Under the pieces are notes generated by a model, which saw only the letters and a list, made by a program, of their open reading frames with translations, was not told the origin of the DNA and did not search any database. The position numbers and the translations under genes were made by a program. A stretch of 64,000 bases of DNA from Methylocystis sp. ATCC 49242 (GTDB lineage Bacteria; Pseudomonadota; Alphaproteobacteria; Rhizobiales; Beijerinckiaceae), in assembly GCF_000188155.2 (NCBI RefSeq), contig NZ_KE124774.1:2238356-2302355 (forward strand), written 5' to 3'. Below, one piece after another: positions 1 through 7,551 of this stretch. Position 1 is the stretch's first letter; every line of letters starts with the position of its first letter.

Positions 1-719
<719 letters not shown>

Positions 720-731
720 CTAGCGTAGGTT

Positions 732-1601
732 TCAGCGGGCCTGCTCGCCAGAGGCGAGCCGCACCGGCGTTTGCGCGGCGGCGAACTTCTTCTTCGACTC
801 CGCGAGCCACTCATCATATTTCTCTCGGCTGACCACACGGATCGCCGACGGCATGAAGGCATGGTCCTTGCCGCAGATCTTGGAGCACTGACCGTAGTAG
901 ACGCCCTCCTTCTCGGCCTTGAACCAGGTCTCGTTGAGACGGCCCGGAACCGCGTCGATACGGATGCTGAAGGCGGGAATCACGTAGGAATGAATCACGT
1001 CCGAGGCGGTGACTTGCAGCTTCACCACTTCATTGATCGGCACGACCGCCTCATTGTCCACCGCGAGGAGGCGCGGCTCGCCGGGCTGCAATTCCGATTC
1101 CGGCTTCATCAGCTGGTCGAAGCCGAACCCGCCGCCCTGATCTTCCGGATATTTGTAGGACCAGTACCACTGGTTGCCGGTGACCTTGATCGTGATTTTC
1201 GATTCCGGAATTTCGACCTGATGCGCGAGCAGGCGGAAGGACGGGATGGAGATAAAGACGAGAATGAGAATCGGGACGAGCGTCCAGATGATCTCCAGTC
1301 CCGTGTGATGCGTAAGCTTCGACGGCACAGGGTTGGCCTGCTCGTTGAAACGCCATGAGACGTAGAGCAGAAGCCCGAGCACCGCCAGGGCGATGAAAGT
1401 GATGATTGGCAACAGGATGCCGTTATAAAAGAACTGCGTCTCGTGACCGACCTCTGTGACGGTCGCCGGCAGTCCCATGCCGCCCGGAGTCGGCTGTCCT
1501 TCGACCTGCGCGTAGGCGAAGCCGGCGAAAAGAACGACAGGGAGCGCAACTGCGGCCGCAAGCGCTCCGCTCGTAAGGATATGTCGATTGCCCGTGGACA
1601 T
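732..1601 (-). CDS. ctaC: Cytochrome c oxidase subunit II
   Basis: Electron-entry subunit of the aa3 oxidase, taking electrons from cytochrome c through the binuclear CuA centre on the periplasmic side. With the start at ATG 1601 (289 residues) a signal peptide ends near FAYA, two membrane helices follow (about residues 60-85 and 103-125), then the cupredoxin domain. CuA ligands are visible: H204 in DVIHSY, then C239, C243, H247 and M250 in GQCSKICGKDHAFMP. An in-frame GTG at 1619 is a possible longer start, but AAGG upstream of 1601 favours the ATG. It is the first gene of the visible subunit II-subunit I pair. Confidence 0.96.
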   Translation of the reverse strand: MSTGNRHILTSGALAAAVALPVVLFAGFAYAQVEGQPTPGGMGLPATVTEVGHETQFFYNGILLPIITFIALAVLGLLLYVSWRFNEQANPVPSKLTHHTGLEIIWTLVPILILVFISIPSFRLLAHQVEIPESKITIKVTGNQWYWSYKYPEDQGGGFGFDQLMKPESELQPGEPRLLAVDNEAVVPINEVVKLQVTASDVIHSYVIPAFSIRIDAVPGRLNETWFKAEKEGVYYGQCSKICGKDHAFMPSAIRVVSREKYDEWLAESKKKFAAAQTPVRLASGEQAR

Positions 1602-1920
1602 GCAGGTCGCCTTTCGCACCTTTTAGTCAGTCTGTTTCAATTCTGATGCAAATTTCGCGCGCGCGCGCTCGCCGCAGATCGCGTCGCCCGACTTAAGCCG
1701 GTTCAAGCACAAACGCACGGCCCGCGCAATTGCTGCAGTGCGCGACTCTCATAGACAAATCGTCGCGGCGAAAAGGGTTCGGGAGCCCTGGACGGCCTCA
1801 GCCGCCCAGCTTGACAGTTCAAAGCCATTTGCTAGGCAACGGTGGCCCGCGCGACGCCGCGAACTGGCCGGTTTCTCGTCGCAGGATCGACGAATGAAGC
1901 AACCTGCTGCTGGAGCGATC
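1602..1920. other. Intergenic region between divergent ctaC and ialB-like gene
   Basis: About 320 bases with no convincing gene. It must hold the ctaC promoter (minus) and the IalB-family promoter (plus). An alternating GC tract lies near 1657-1668. A TTGACA at 1811-1816 followed 16 bases later by TAGGCA at 1833-1838 is a possible plus-strand promoter for the IalB-family gene. In-frame upstream codons extend the IalB frame to 1738 but look non-coding. Confidence 0.4.
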
Positions 1921-2451
1921 ATGAAGCTTTTGCGCGTAGTGAAGAAATGCGCCCCCTTGCGACAAACCGTCGCGGTCCTTTTCGCCGCAACCCTCGCGGC
2001 CTCCGGCGGCGAAAGCCTCGCGCAAGGCATCGTCAAATCCAAGTTCGGCGACTGGGAGATCCGCTGCGAGACACCGGCGGGCGCTTCCGCCGAGCAATGC
2101 GCGCTGATTCAGAGCGTCGTCGCCGAGGACAAGACCAATGTCAATCTCGTCGTCATCGTGCTGAAGACCAGCGATGGCAAGAGTCGCCTGCTGCGCGTGA
2201 TCGCGCCGCTCGGCGTGTTGCTTCCCAACGGCCTTGGTCTGAAAATCGACGAAACGGACATTGGCCGCGCCGGCTTCGTGAAATGTCTGCCCACGGGTTG
2301 CGTCGCCGAAGTGGTGATGGACGACAAGCTCATCGACCAGATGAAGGGCGGCAAGACGGCGACCTTCATCATTCATCAGGTTCCCGAGGAGGGAATCGGC
2401 CTGCCGCTGACCCTTCAGGGCTTCAAGGAAGGTTTCGCCAAACTGCCGTAA
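1921..2451 (+). CDS. Invasion-associated locus B (IalB) family secreted protein
   Basis: A 176-residue exported protein. A basic start and hydrophobic core (residues 1-34) form a signal peptide ending near ESLAQ. The mature part has the IalB-family layout: KFGDWEIRCE near its start, cysteine C60 in AEQCALIQ, and a later cysteine pair in FVKCLPTGCVAEV. IalB was named in Bartonella, where it aids erythrocyte invasion, but the family is common in free-living alphaproteobacteria with no known reaction. Start chosen at 1921 because GGAG lies 5 bases upstream; an in-frame ATG at 1894 is the alternative. The next secreted protein follows 19 bases downstream. Confidence 0.85.
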   Translation: MKLLRVVKKCAPLRQTVAVLFAATLAASGGESLAQGIVKSKFGDWEIRCETPAGASAEQCALIQSVVAEDKTNVNLVVIVLKTSDGKSRLLRVIAPLGVLLPNGLGLKIDETDIGRAGFVKCLPTGCVAEVVMDDKLIDQMKGGKTATFIIHQVPEEGIGLPLTLQGFKEGFAKLP

Positions 2452-2470
2452 TGGAGCGGTTTCCAAAGAC

Positions 2471-3079
2471 ATGACGACTGCTTGCGCAAGATTTGCCGCC
2501 CTTGTGGTAGCGACGACATTGTCGGGCGCCGCCGCCGCGTTCGAATTGCCGAAGATCGGCGTTCCCCAGATATTGGGCGGCGGCTCGAAGGACGCGCCGC
2601 CCGCGCCCGGCGTGACGCCGGATTGTCCGGGCGTATTCATCGAGAATGACGCGGCGATGCTGCGATCTCCGGCGGACGCCGACAGCGCGAATGTGCGCTA
2701 TCAGCTCTCGATAATTTCGACGGCGCGCGAATGCGTTGTCGAGGGCGACCGCCTGACGATCAAGATCGGCGTCGAAGGCGGCGCAGTCCTCGGTCCGCAG
2801 GGCGCGCCGGGTTCATACGGCGCGAATTTGCAGGTGATCGTGCGGAACGTTAAGGACGAGTCGGTCGCCTTCTCGAAAAACTACCGGGTGACAGCGACAA
2901 TTCCGGGCGGCGCCTCGCGAGCCGATTTCCGTCTGCTTGCGGATCCGGTCAACGTGCCGGTGGTGAGCGCGCGCGCCCAGGACGATTACGAGATTCTCGT
3001 CGGCTTCACACAGGGCGCCGCAGAAAATATCGAAAAGCCTGCGCGCAAAAAGAAAAAGGGCCGGCGCCGCGGCGCCTGA
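2471..3079 (+). CDS. Secreted protein of unknown function with basic C-terminus
   Basis: A 202-residue protein with a signal peptide (residues 1-23, ending GAAAA before FELPKIG). The mature domain has a cysteine pair (DCPGV and ARECVV) and a beta-rich pattern, and ends with a run of lysines and arginines (KPARKKKKGRRRGA). I do not recognise a characterised family, though such secreted proteins next to IalB-type genes occur in Rhizobiales. A lone GGAG 14 bases upstream is a poor ribosome binding site; translation may depend on the upstream gene 19 bases away. The basic tail could bind a polyanion such as LPS or nucleic acid, which is speculation. Confidence 0.8.
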   Translation: MTTACARFAALVVATTLSGAAAAFELPKIGVPQILGGGSKDAPPAPGVTPDCPGVFIENDAAMLRSPADADSANVRYQLSIISTARECVVEGDRLTIKIGVEGGAVLGPQGAPGSYGANLQVIVRNVKDESVAFSKNYRVTATIPGGASRADFRLLADPVNVPVVSARAQDDYEILVGFTQGAAENIEKPARKKKKGRRRGA

Positions 3080-3114
3080 CCCTTCGTTCTTCAGACCGGT
3101 CGATGTCGCGCGCT

Positions 3115-3591
3115 TCAGTGAGCGAGCGATTTGACCTCGTTGATGCCGGCGGCCACGAAATCCTTGCCGGCGACGCCCTTTCTCAGCACGCCCTCGGCGA
3201 TCCTGACCGCGGCGTCCGCGGCGGCGGCGCGCACTTCTGCGGCCGCCTGCGCCTCCGCCTGCGAGATCTTCTGCTCCACCTGCTTGACGCTGCGCGCCAT
3301 GAACTCGTCGAGCCGGCGACGGCCCTCGGCGGCGATCAACTCCGCCTCCTCCTTCGCCTGCGCGACGATGGCCTTGGCTTCAGCCTCGGCGTCGGCGCGC
3401 TTCTTCTCGAAGGAGGCGAGCAGCGTCTCGGCCTCGGAGCGCAGACGCTCGGCCTCGGCGAGTTCGCTCTTGATGCGATTGATGCGCGCGTCGATCAGCG
3501 CTGCAAATTTGGAGTGGGCGCCGACCCACAGCAGCACGAGCACGAAGATCGTGAAGCCGACGGCGACGTAAAATTCTGCATCGAAGTGCAT
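3115..3591 (-). CDS. atpF: F0F1 ATP synthase subunit b
   Basis: Peripheral-stalk subunit of ATP synthase. The 158 residues have one N-terminal membrane helix (about 7-25, VAVGFTIFVLVLLWVGA) and then a charged amphipathic helix rich in Ala, Glu and Arg, the standard b-subunit plan. It is the last gene of the F0 cluster, 13 bases after the b' gene; as in photosynthetic and rhizobial bacteria, b and b' should form a heterodimer. The F1 genes (atpH-A-G-D-C) are not adjacent on this strand downstream, consistent with the split F0/F1 operons known in alphaproteobacteria. Confidence 0.95.
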   Translation of the reverse strand: MHFDAEFYVAVGFTIFVLVLLWVGAHSKFAALIDARINRIKSELAEAERLRSEAETLLASFEKKRADAEAEAKAIVAQAKEEAELIAAEGRRRLDEFMARSVKQVEQKISQAEAQAAAEVRAAAADAAVRIAEGVLRKGVAGKDFVAAGINEVKSLAH

Positions 3592-3604
3592 GGACGACGT
3601 CTCC

Positions 3605-4204
3605 TCAGTTCGACTTCACGGCGGAGCGGTATTCGGCGACGAGCTTGTTGACGTCGACCTTGGCGCCGGCGAGCTTCTCGATGATCGAGGCGGCGGCGTC
3701 GACGGCGATCTGTTCGACATTGCCGAGAGCCTGCGCCTTGGCGCTCGCGATGCGCTCCTCGGCGGCCCGGATCTTCTCGGCCGCCTGCGTCTCCGCGAGC
3801 GTCCGCTGGGCGGCGGCCTCATTCGCGATCTTCTGCTGGGCCTCGCGGCCGATCGCTTGCGCCTCTTCGCGACGCAGACGAAGATTTTCGTCATTGGCGG
3901 CGGCGGCGGCCTGGGCCTTCGCCTGCATATCGCGCGACGCGTCGAGATCGGCGGCGATCTTGTTCGCGCGGTTCTCGATGATGCCGCCGACGCGCGGCAG
4001 CGCGAGGCGCGACATGAGAATGTAGAGAACGCCGAAAATCAGGACGAGCCATACCAGCTGCGGCGCGAAATTCTCGGTCTGGAAGGGCGGAAAGAGGCCT
4101 TCGTGATGGGCTTCGCCACCCGGCGCGCCCACGGACTCGTGAGTCCCCTGGGTTTCCTGCTCGGCCTCGGCGGCGTGGGCGGAAGAGATGATCGCCATGG
4201 ACAT
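3605..4204 (-). CDS. atpG: F0F1 ATP synthase subunit b'
   Basis: Second peripheral-stalk subunit. About 199 residues: a variable N-terminus containing a possible cleavable leader (MSMAIISSAHAAEAEQ), a hydrophilic stretch, one membrane helix (QLVWLVLIFGVLYILMSRLA) and a long charged helix. The block GLFPPFQTENFAPQLVW is typical of rhizobial b'. The start is uncertain: 4204 and 4198 are both in frame, neither with a strong ribosome binding site, and the frame stays open to 4273. It lies between atpE and atpF in the F0 operon. Confidence 0.93.
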   Translation of the reverse strand: MSMAIISSAHAAEAEQETQGTHESVGAPGGEAHHEGLFPPFQTENFAPQLVWLVLIFGVLYILMSRLALPRVGGIIENRANKIAADLDASRDMQAKAQAAAAANDENLRLRREEAQAIGREAQQKIANEAAAQRTLAETQAAEKIRAAEERIASAKAQALGNVEQIAVDAAASIIEKLAGAKVDVNKLVAEYRSAVKSN

Positions 4205-4315
4205 GATCCAAAGTCTTCGACGCGGCGCGCGGCTATAACGCGAGGCGCCTCTGCGAGGGGCGTACGGACGCAAGGCGCGCCGTGACGCGCGCCTCGCGAA
4301 GATTGCAAGAAAGCC

Positions 4316-4540
4316 TCAGGCCTTCAGATACAGCAGCAGCGCGATGACGAAGGCGAAGATGCCCAGGCCTTCGGCGAGCGCCGCGCCGATGATCGCGTTG
4401 GTGAACTGGCCGGCGGCCGCCGACGGATTGCGCAGGGCGCCGTTGACGAAGTTGCCGAAGATGAGGCCGACGCCGATCGCCGCAGCGCCGGTGCCGATGG
4501 CGGCGAGACCCGCGCCAACCAGTTGCATTTCAGAAGCCAT
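4316..4540 (-). CDS. atpE: F0F1 ATP synthase subunit c
   Basis: Proteolipid of the rotor ring, 74 residues. Two membrane helices flank a polar loop with the conserved RNP (residues 37-39), and helix 2 holds the proton-carrying glutamate E57 in [11 protein letters not shown]. Gly/Ala-rich packing in helix 1 is normal. A strong ribosome binding site (AGGAG 6-7 bases upstream) fits the high expression needed for a multicopy subunit. It lies between atpB and the b' gene. Confidence 0.97.
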   Translation of the reverse strand: MASEMQLVGAGLAAIGTGAAAIGVGLIFGNFVNGALRNPSAAAGQFTNAIIGAALAEGLGIFAFVIALLLYLKA

Positions 4541-4589
4541 GTTACTCTCCTGCTTTCTTTGAGGGGCGACTTTTATTGTTGGATGTTTA

Positions 4590-5360
4590 TCAGTGGCCCG
4601 GATGAATCGCGTCGTTCAGATAGACGCAAGTGAGAACGCTGAACACGAAAGCCTGCAGACAGGCGACGAGCAACTCCAGCGCATAGAGCGCGACAATCGC
4701 GAGCAGCGGCACCGGCGCGAGCGCCGAATAGACGCCGCCAGCGGCCAGGAGCAGCACGACGAATCCGCCGAACACCGCGAGCGTCACGTGGCCCGCAAGG
4801 ATGTTGGCGAAAAGACGAATTGAGAGCGAAACCGGGCGCGACAGGAAGGAGATGATCTCGATAGGAACGAGGATCACCAGCACCGGCAGCGGCACGCCAT
4901 GCGGCACGAAGAGGTTAATGAAGCCGAGGCCGTTACGGTAGAAGCCGTAGGCGGTCACCAGCGTTATGACCAGCAGGGCGAAGGCGCCGGTCACGACGAT
5001 CTGGCTCGTCACCGAATAGGTGTACGGGATGAGGCCGATCAGATTGGAGATGAGGATGAAAGAGAAGAGCGAGAAGACGAAGGGGAAGAACTTCATCCCT
5101 TCCTTGCCGGCGGTCGAGCGCACCGTATTGGCGACGAACTCGTAGAGCATCTCGGCGAGCGCCTGGAAGCGGCCCGGGACGATCGACTTGCGCGAGGTCG
5201 CAATGACCATCAGCAACACGACGCCCAGCGCGGCGAGCAACATATAGAGCGACGCATTGGTGAAGGAGGTCTCGACGCCCGCGATCTGGTGCGGGAAGTA
5301 GCGATGCAGTTCGAACTGCTCAATCGGATTGGGCTTCGAGGCAACTTCTTCCGCGCTCAT
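4590..5360 (-). CDS. atpB: F0F1 ATP synthase subunit a
   Basis: Stator half-channel subunit. About 256 residues with five or six membrane helices; the essential arginine is in [18 protein letters not shown], and the last helices carry polar residues of the proton path ([21 protein letters not shown]). ATG at 5360 has a GGGG 7 bases upstream and is preferred over the ATG at 5366. It follows atpI by 58 bases and precedes atpE by 49 bases. Confidence 0.97.
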   Translation of the reverse strand: MSAEEVASKPNPIEQFELHRYFPHQIAGVETSFTNASLYMLLAALGVVLLMVIATSRKSIVPGRFQALAEMLYEFVANTVRSTAGKEGMKFFPFVFSLFSFILISNLIGLIPYTYSVTSQIVVTGAFALLVITLVTAYGFYRNGLGFINLFVPHGVPLPVLVILVPIEIISFLSRPVSLSIRLFANILAGHVTLAVFGGFVVLLLAAGGVYSALAPVPLLAIVALYALELLVACLQAFVFSVLTCVYLNDAIHPGH

Positions 5361-5418
5361 CGTCATGCCCCGGACGTCTCCGCCCGGCCCTTGTATCGAC
5401 GCTTCAGGGCGTCATGTT

Positions 5419-5757
5419 TCAACTGTCCTCGCCGGCCCCGCCTTTCGGCTTCGCCAAGCGATAAATGTTCCAAAACCCCGCCGCCACGCCGACGCCAAGC
5501 AGCAGGAGCAGCAGCCATGGACCCGTCCCGAGCCATTCATCGGCCTTCCAGCCGAGGAAGCCGCCGACGACGACCGCCGCGACAAACTCGGAAAAGGCGT
5601 TGAGCCCGACGCTCAGCGCCCGTGAGAGTCCGCGCCGCTCGACCGGGGCCTCCTGCGCGCTCTGCTCCTGTTCGCGCTTGCGCAACTCCGCAGCGAGCCG
5701 CTCGAGCCGAGCATTGAGCGCCGCCTGCTCCGCATTCTCCTTTTCCTCGTCGCTCAT
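5419..5757 (-). CDS. atpI: ATP synthase protein I (AtpI-like assembly factor)
   Basis: Small membrane protein thought to help c-ring assembly or magnesium supply for ATP synthase. About 112 residues: a charged N-terminal helix (residues 1-40, Glu/Arg-rich), then two membrane helices (FSEFVAAVVVGGFLGWKADE and GPWLLLLLLGVGVAAGFWN) separated by a short loop, ending with a hydrophilic tail. GGAG lies 7 bases before the ATG at 5757; the frame is open further upstream to 5910 but that part looks non-coding. First gene of the F0 operon. Confidence 0.9.
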   Translation of the reverse strand: MSDEEKENAEQAALNARLERLAAELRKREQEQSAQEAPVERRGLSRALSVGLNAFSEFVAAVVVGGFLGWKADEWLGTGPWLLLLLLGVGVAAGFWNIYRLAKPKGGAGEDS

Positions 5758-5892
5758 CGGCGTTCTCCGCCGCGCAAATTCGCGCGAAAAATCAACGAGG
5801 GCCGCGAGGGTGCGGGAGGTGAAAGTCCAGTCGTTCCGGGGACGGCGACGAAAAAACCCGGCCTTGCGGCCAAACCCTTTCGAGCCGCGCGC

Positions 5893-5921
5893 AACATATG
5901 GGCGGGGCAAGTTTTAGTCAA
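5893..5921 (-). promoter_or_regulatory. Candidate sigma-70-type promoter of the F0 ATP synthase operon
   Basis: On the minus strand TTGACT (5916-5921) is followed after exactly 17 bases by TATGTT (5893-5898). It would start transcription near 5886, leaving a leader of about 130 bases before atpI. Match and spacing are good, position is right; no experimental support. Confidence 0.5.
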
Positions 5922-6126
5922 GGCGCGGCCTGAAAGCGTATGTCACTGAAATAAAAACAGATTTTGGCATGCGACATTTTTATGCTCGGTGACTTTTGTG
6001 CGGTTGCGAGCAAGCGCCGCGACGACGTCGCTGGGAGTAAGGGCCTCACCCCGCGGGCCGGCGTTCGCCCCGATGCGAAATTCTCCGCGGCCTGAGCGTC
6101 CCGGCGCTCCCGGATGAAGGAACCGC
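5922..6126. other. Intergenic region between atpI promoter and CPBP gene
   Basis: Part of a 405-base gap (5758-6162). The segment 5935-6000 is markedly AT-rich compared with its surroundings and includes GTCAC and GTGAC arms about 45 bases apart. A 75-codon minus-strand frame (5918-6145) looks non-coding. No RNA gene recognised. Confidence 0.3.
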
Positions 6127-6154
6127 TTGGCGTGGCCCGGATCACGAATATGTT
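6127..6154 (+). promoter_or_regulatory. Candidate promoter placing transcription start at the CPBP gene ATG
   Basis: TTGGCG (6127-6132), 16-base spacer, TATGTT (6149-6154). Transcription would start about 6160-6163, at the ATG itself, suggesting a leaderless mRNA. No Shine-Dalgarno sequence precedes that ATG. Confidence 0.3.
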
Positions 6155-6162
6155 ACAGCGTT

Positions 6163-6768
6163 ATGACGCTTTTTCGCGATGTGCGGGCGATGTCGCCGCT
6201 GTTGGGTTTTTCGCTCCTTCTGCTTGCGCCGGCCATCGCGGTCCGTTCCGGCGCCCTGTCGTTCGACCTTCGTTTTGAAGCTTTGCTGATCGTTTCAGCC
6301 CTTTGCATTGGCGCTTACGTGCTCGCGGGCTTCTCCTCCTCGGAGCTCGGGCTGAGCACGCCATGGATCGCCCGTCACTGGGTCGGGGGAACCGCGCTTA
6401 CCCTCGTCCTTGCCCTCGCGATCCTGCTGGAAGCGAATCTCGTCGCCGACCACAAGCCGCAGCCCGACTGGGCGGCCTTCGCCCCTTTTTATGTGCTCGT
6501 GTCGAGTCCCTGTCAGGAAGTCGTCTGCCGCGCCATTCCAAAACTGATCGCGGATCGCGCGCAAATGAGCGGGCGAAACTATGTTCTTTTTTCAGCGGCG
6601 GTTTTTTCGCTGATGCACTTCGCCTACGGCGATTCGCTGTTGCTGCTGAACACGTTCTTCGCCGGATTGGCCTGGGCGGCGGCCTATCTTGTCACGCGGA
6701 ACATCTGGCCGCTCGTGGCCTCGCACGCCGCCATCGGCACGCTCGCCTTCTGGCTCGGCGTCGCATGA
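6163..6768 (+). CDS. CPBP (CAAX protease/bacteriocin-processing) family membrane protein with variant motif
   Basis: About 201 residues with six or more membrane helices. The CPBP family (Rce1/ABI type intramembrane metalloproteases) has an EExxxR motif and two later histidines. Here the first motif reads QEVVCR (residues 118-123), so the first glutamate is glutamine; H152 in SLMHFAYGD and H188 in ASHAAIG occupy the other motif positions. Activity may therefore be altered or absent. A TTG at 6127 with an AAGGA upstream would give a 12-residue longer product; ATG 6163 is preferred for its match to the family start. Substrate unknown. Confidence 0.75.
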   Translation: MTLFRDVRAMSPLLGFSLLLLAPAIAVRSGALSFDLRFEALLIVSALCIGAYVLAGFSSSELGLSTPWIARHWVGGTALTLVLALAILLEANLVADHKPQPDWAAFAPFYVLVSSPCQEVVCRAIPKLIADRAQMSGRNYVLFSAAVFSLMHFAYGDSLLLLNTFFAGLAWAAAYLVTRNIWPLVASHAAIGTLAFWLGVA

Positions 6769-6777
6769 GCCGGCGCG

Positions 6778-7470
6778 TCACGCGGCGGCGCGCGGTCCGG
6801 CGAGAATGGCCGTGCGAAGCAGAAGCCAGAGGACGACGGCGTTCAGAACATGCCAGACGAAATGGACGCCGGGCGGAAAGGCGGCGCAAATGTCGCGATC
6901 GATCGTCCGGAAGACGAGAGAAACAAGGAACACGAAAGCCGCCCCCGTGAGACTCGCCGCCGCCCGGTGGCGACGCATGATTTCAGCCCGATCGCTCCCG
7001 CCCGCCCTCCAGAGCAGAGCCGCGAAAACCGCCAGCGCCGCTAGCGCCGGCAGATAACCGGCAGAGCCGTTCAATCCCTTTATTGACGCGTCGACCCAAT
7101 AGGAGCCCAGGGCGAAGAGGAGCGTGATCCCGACCGCCACAGTCGTTTCGAGGCCGAACATCCGGCGCAGGGTCAGCAGAAAATAACCATAGATGAATAG
7201 CGAGATCGGGATGACGTCGAGCAGCATGGCCCCGCGCGTCGCAACCGTATGGAAAATGAAGCTTCCGACGCCCACGACGGCCGTGGCCAGTATCAGCGCG
7301 AGCGCGGGGTAATCGGCCTGCTCCTGCCGGCGCCAGAGGGTCAAGGCCGCCGTCGCCGCCAAAAGGAATGCGGCATTCGACAGCGCATTGAGCTGCTCCG
7401 CCCAGAAAGCGCCGCTCTGGCGCTCGCAATAGTCGATGACAGGTTCGCGCCAGTCCATGAGCGCCAGCAT
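6778..7470 (-). CDS. Ceramidase-like (CREST superfamily) integral membrane hydrolase
   Basis: A 230-residue protein with about seven membrane helices. Motifs match the alkaline ceramidase family: DYCE near the start (13-16), ALSNAAFLL, GSFIFHT with H74, MLLDVIPI with D85, and HFVWHVLN with H203 and H207; these would bind zinc. Eukaryotic members cleave ceramide; in bacteria substrates are mostly unknown and could be other amide-linked lipids. It converges with the CPBP gene (9 bases apart), so the two are not co-transcribed. An internal ATG (M5) is an alternative start. Confidence 0.8.
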   Translation of the reverse strand: MLALMDWREPVIDYCERQSGAFWAEQLNALSNAAFLLAATAALTLWRRQEQADYPALALILATAVVGVGSFIFHTVATRGAMLLDVIPISLFIYGYFLLTLRRMFGLETTVAVGITLLFALGSYWVDASIKGLNGSAGYLPALAALAVFAALLWRAGGSDRAEIMRRHRAAASLTGAAFVFLVSLVFRTIDRDICAAFPPGVHFVWHVLNAVVLWLLLRTAILAGPRAAA

Positions 7471-7551
7471 GCGGCCGGATTGCTACGATCGCGCGACGCC
7501 GCGTTGAAGAAAAAACGGCGGAGTCGAATGGCGCCGGGACAAGGCGCGGGA

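Noticed and set aside
5918-6145. 75-codon minus-strand frame upstream of the atp operon
   Set aside because: Covers a promoter-like AT-rich region, lacks coding character and motifs.
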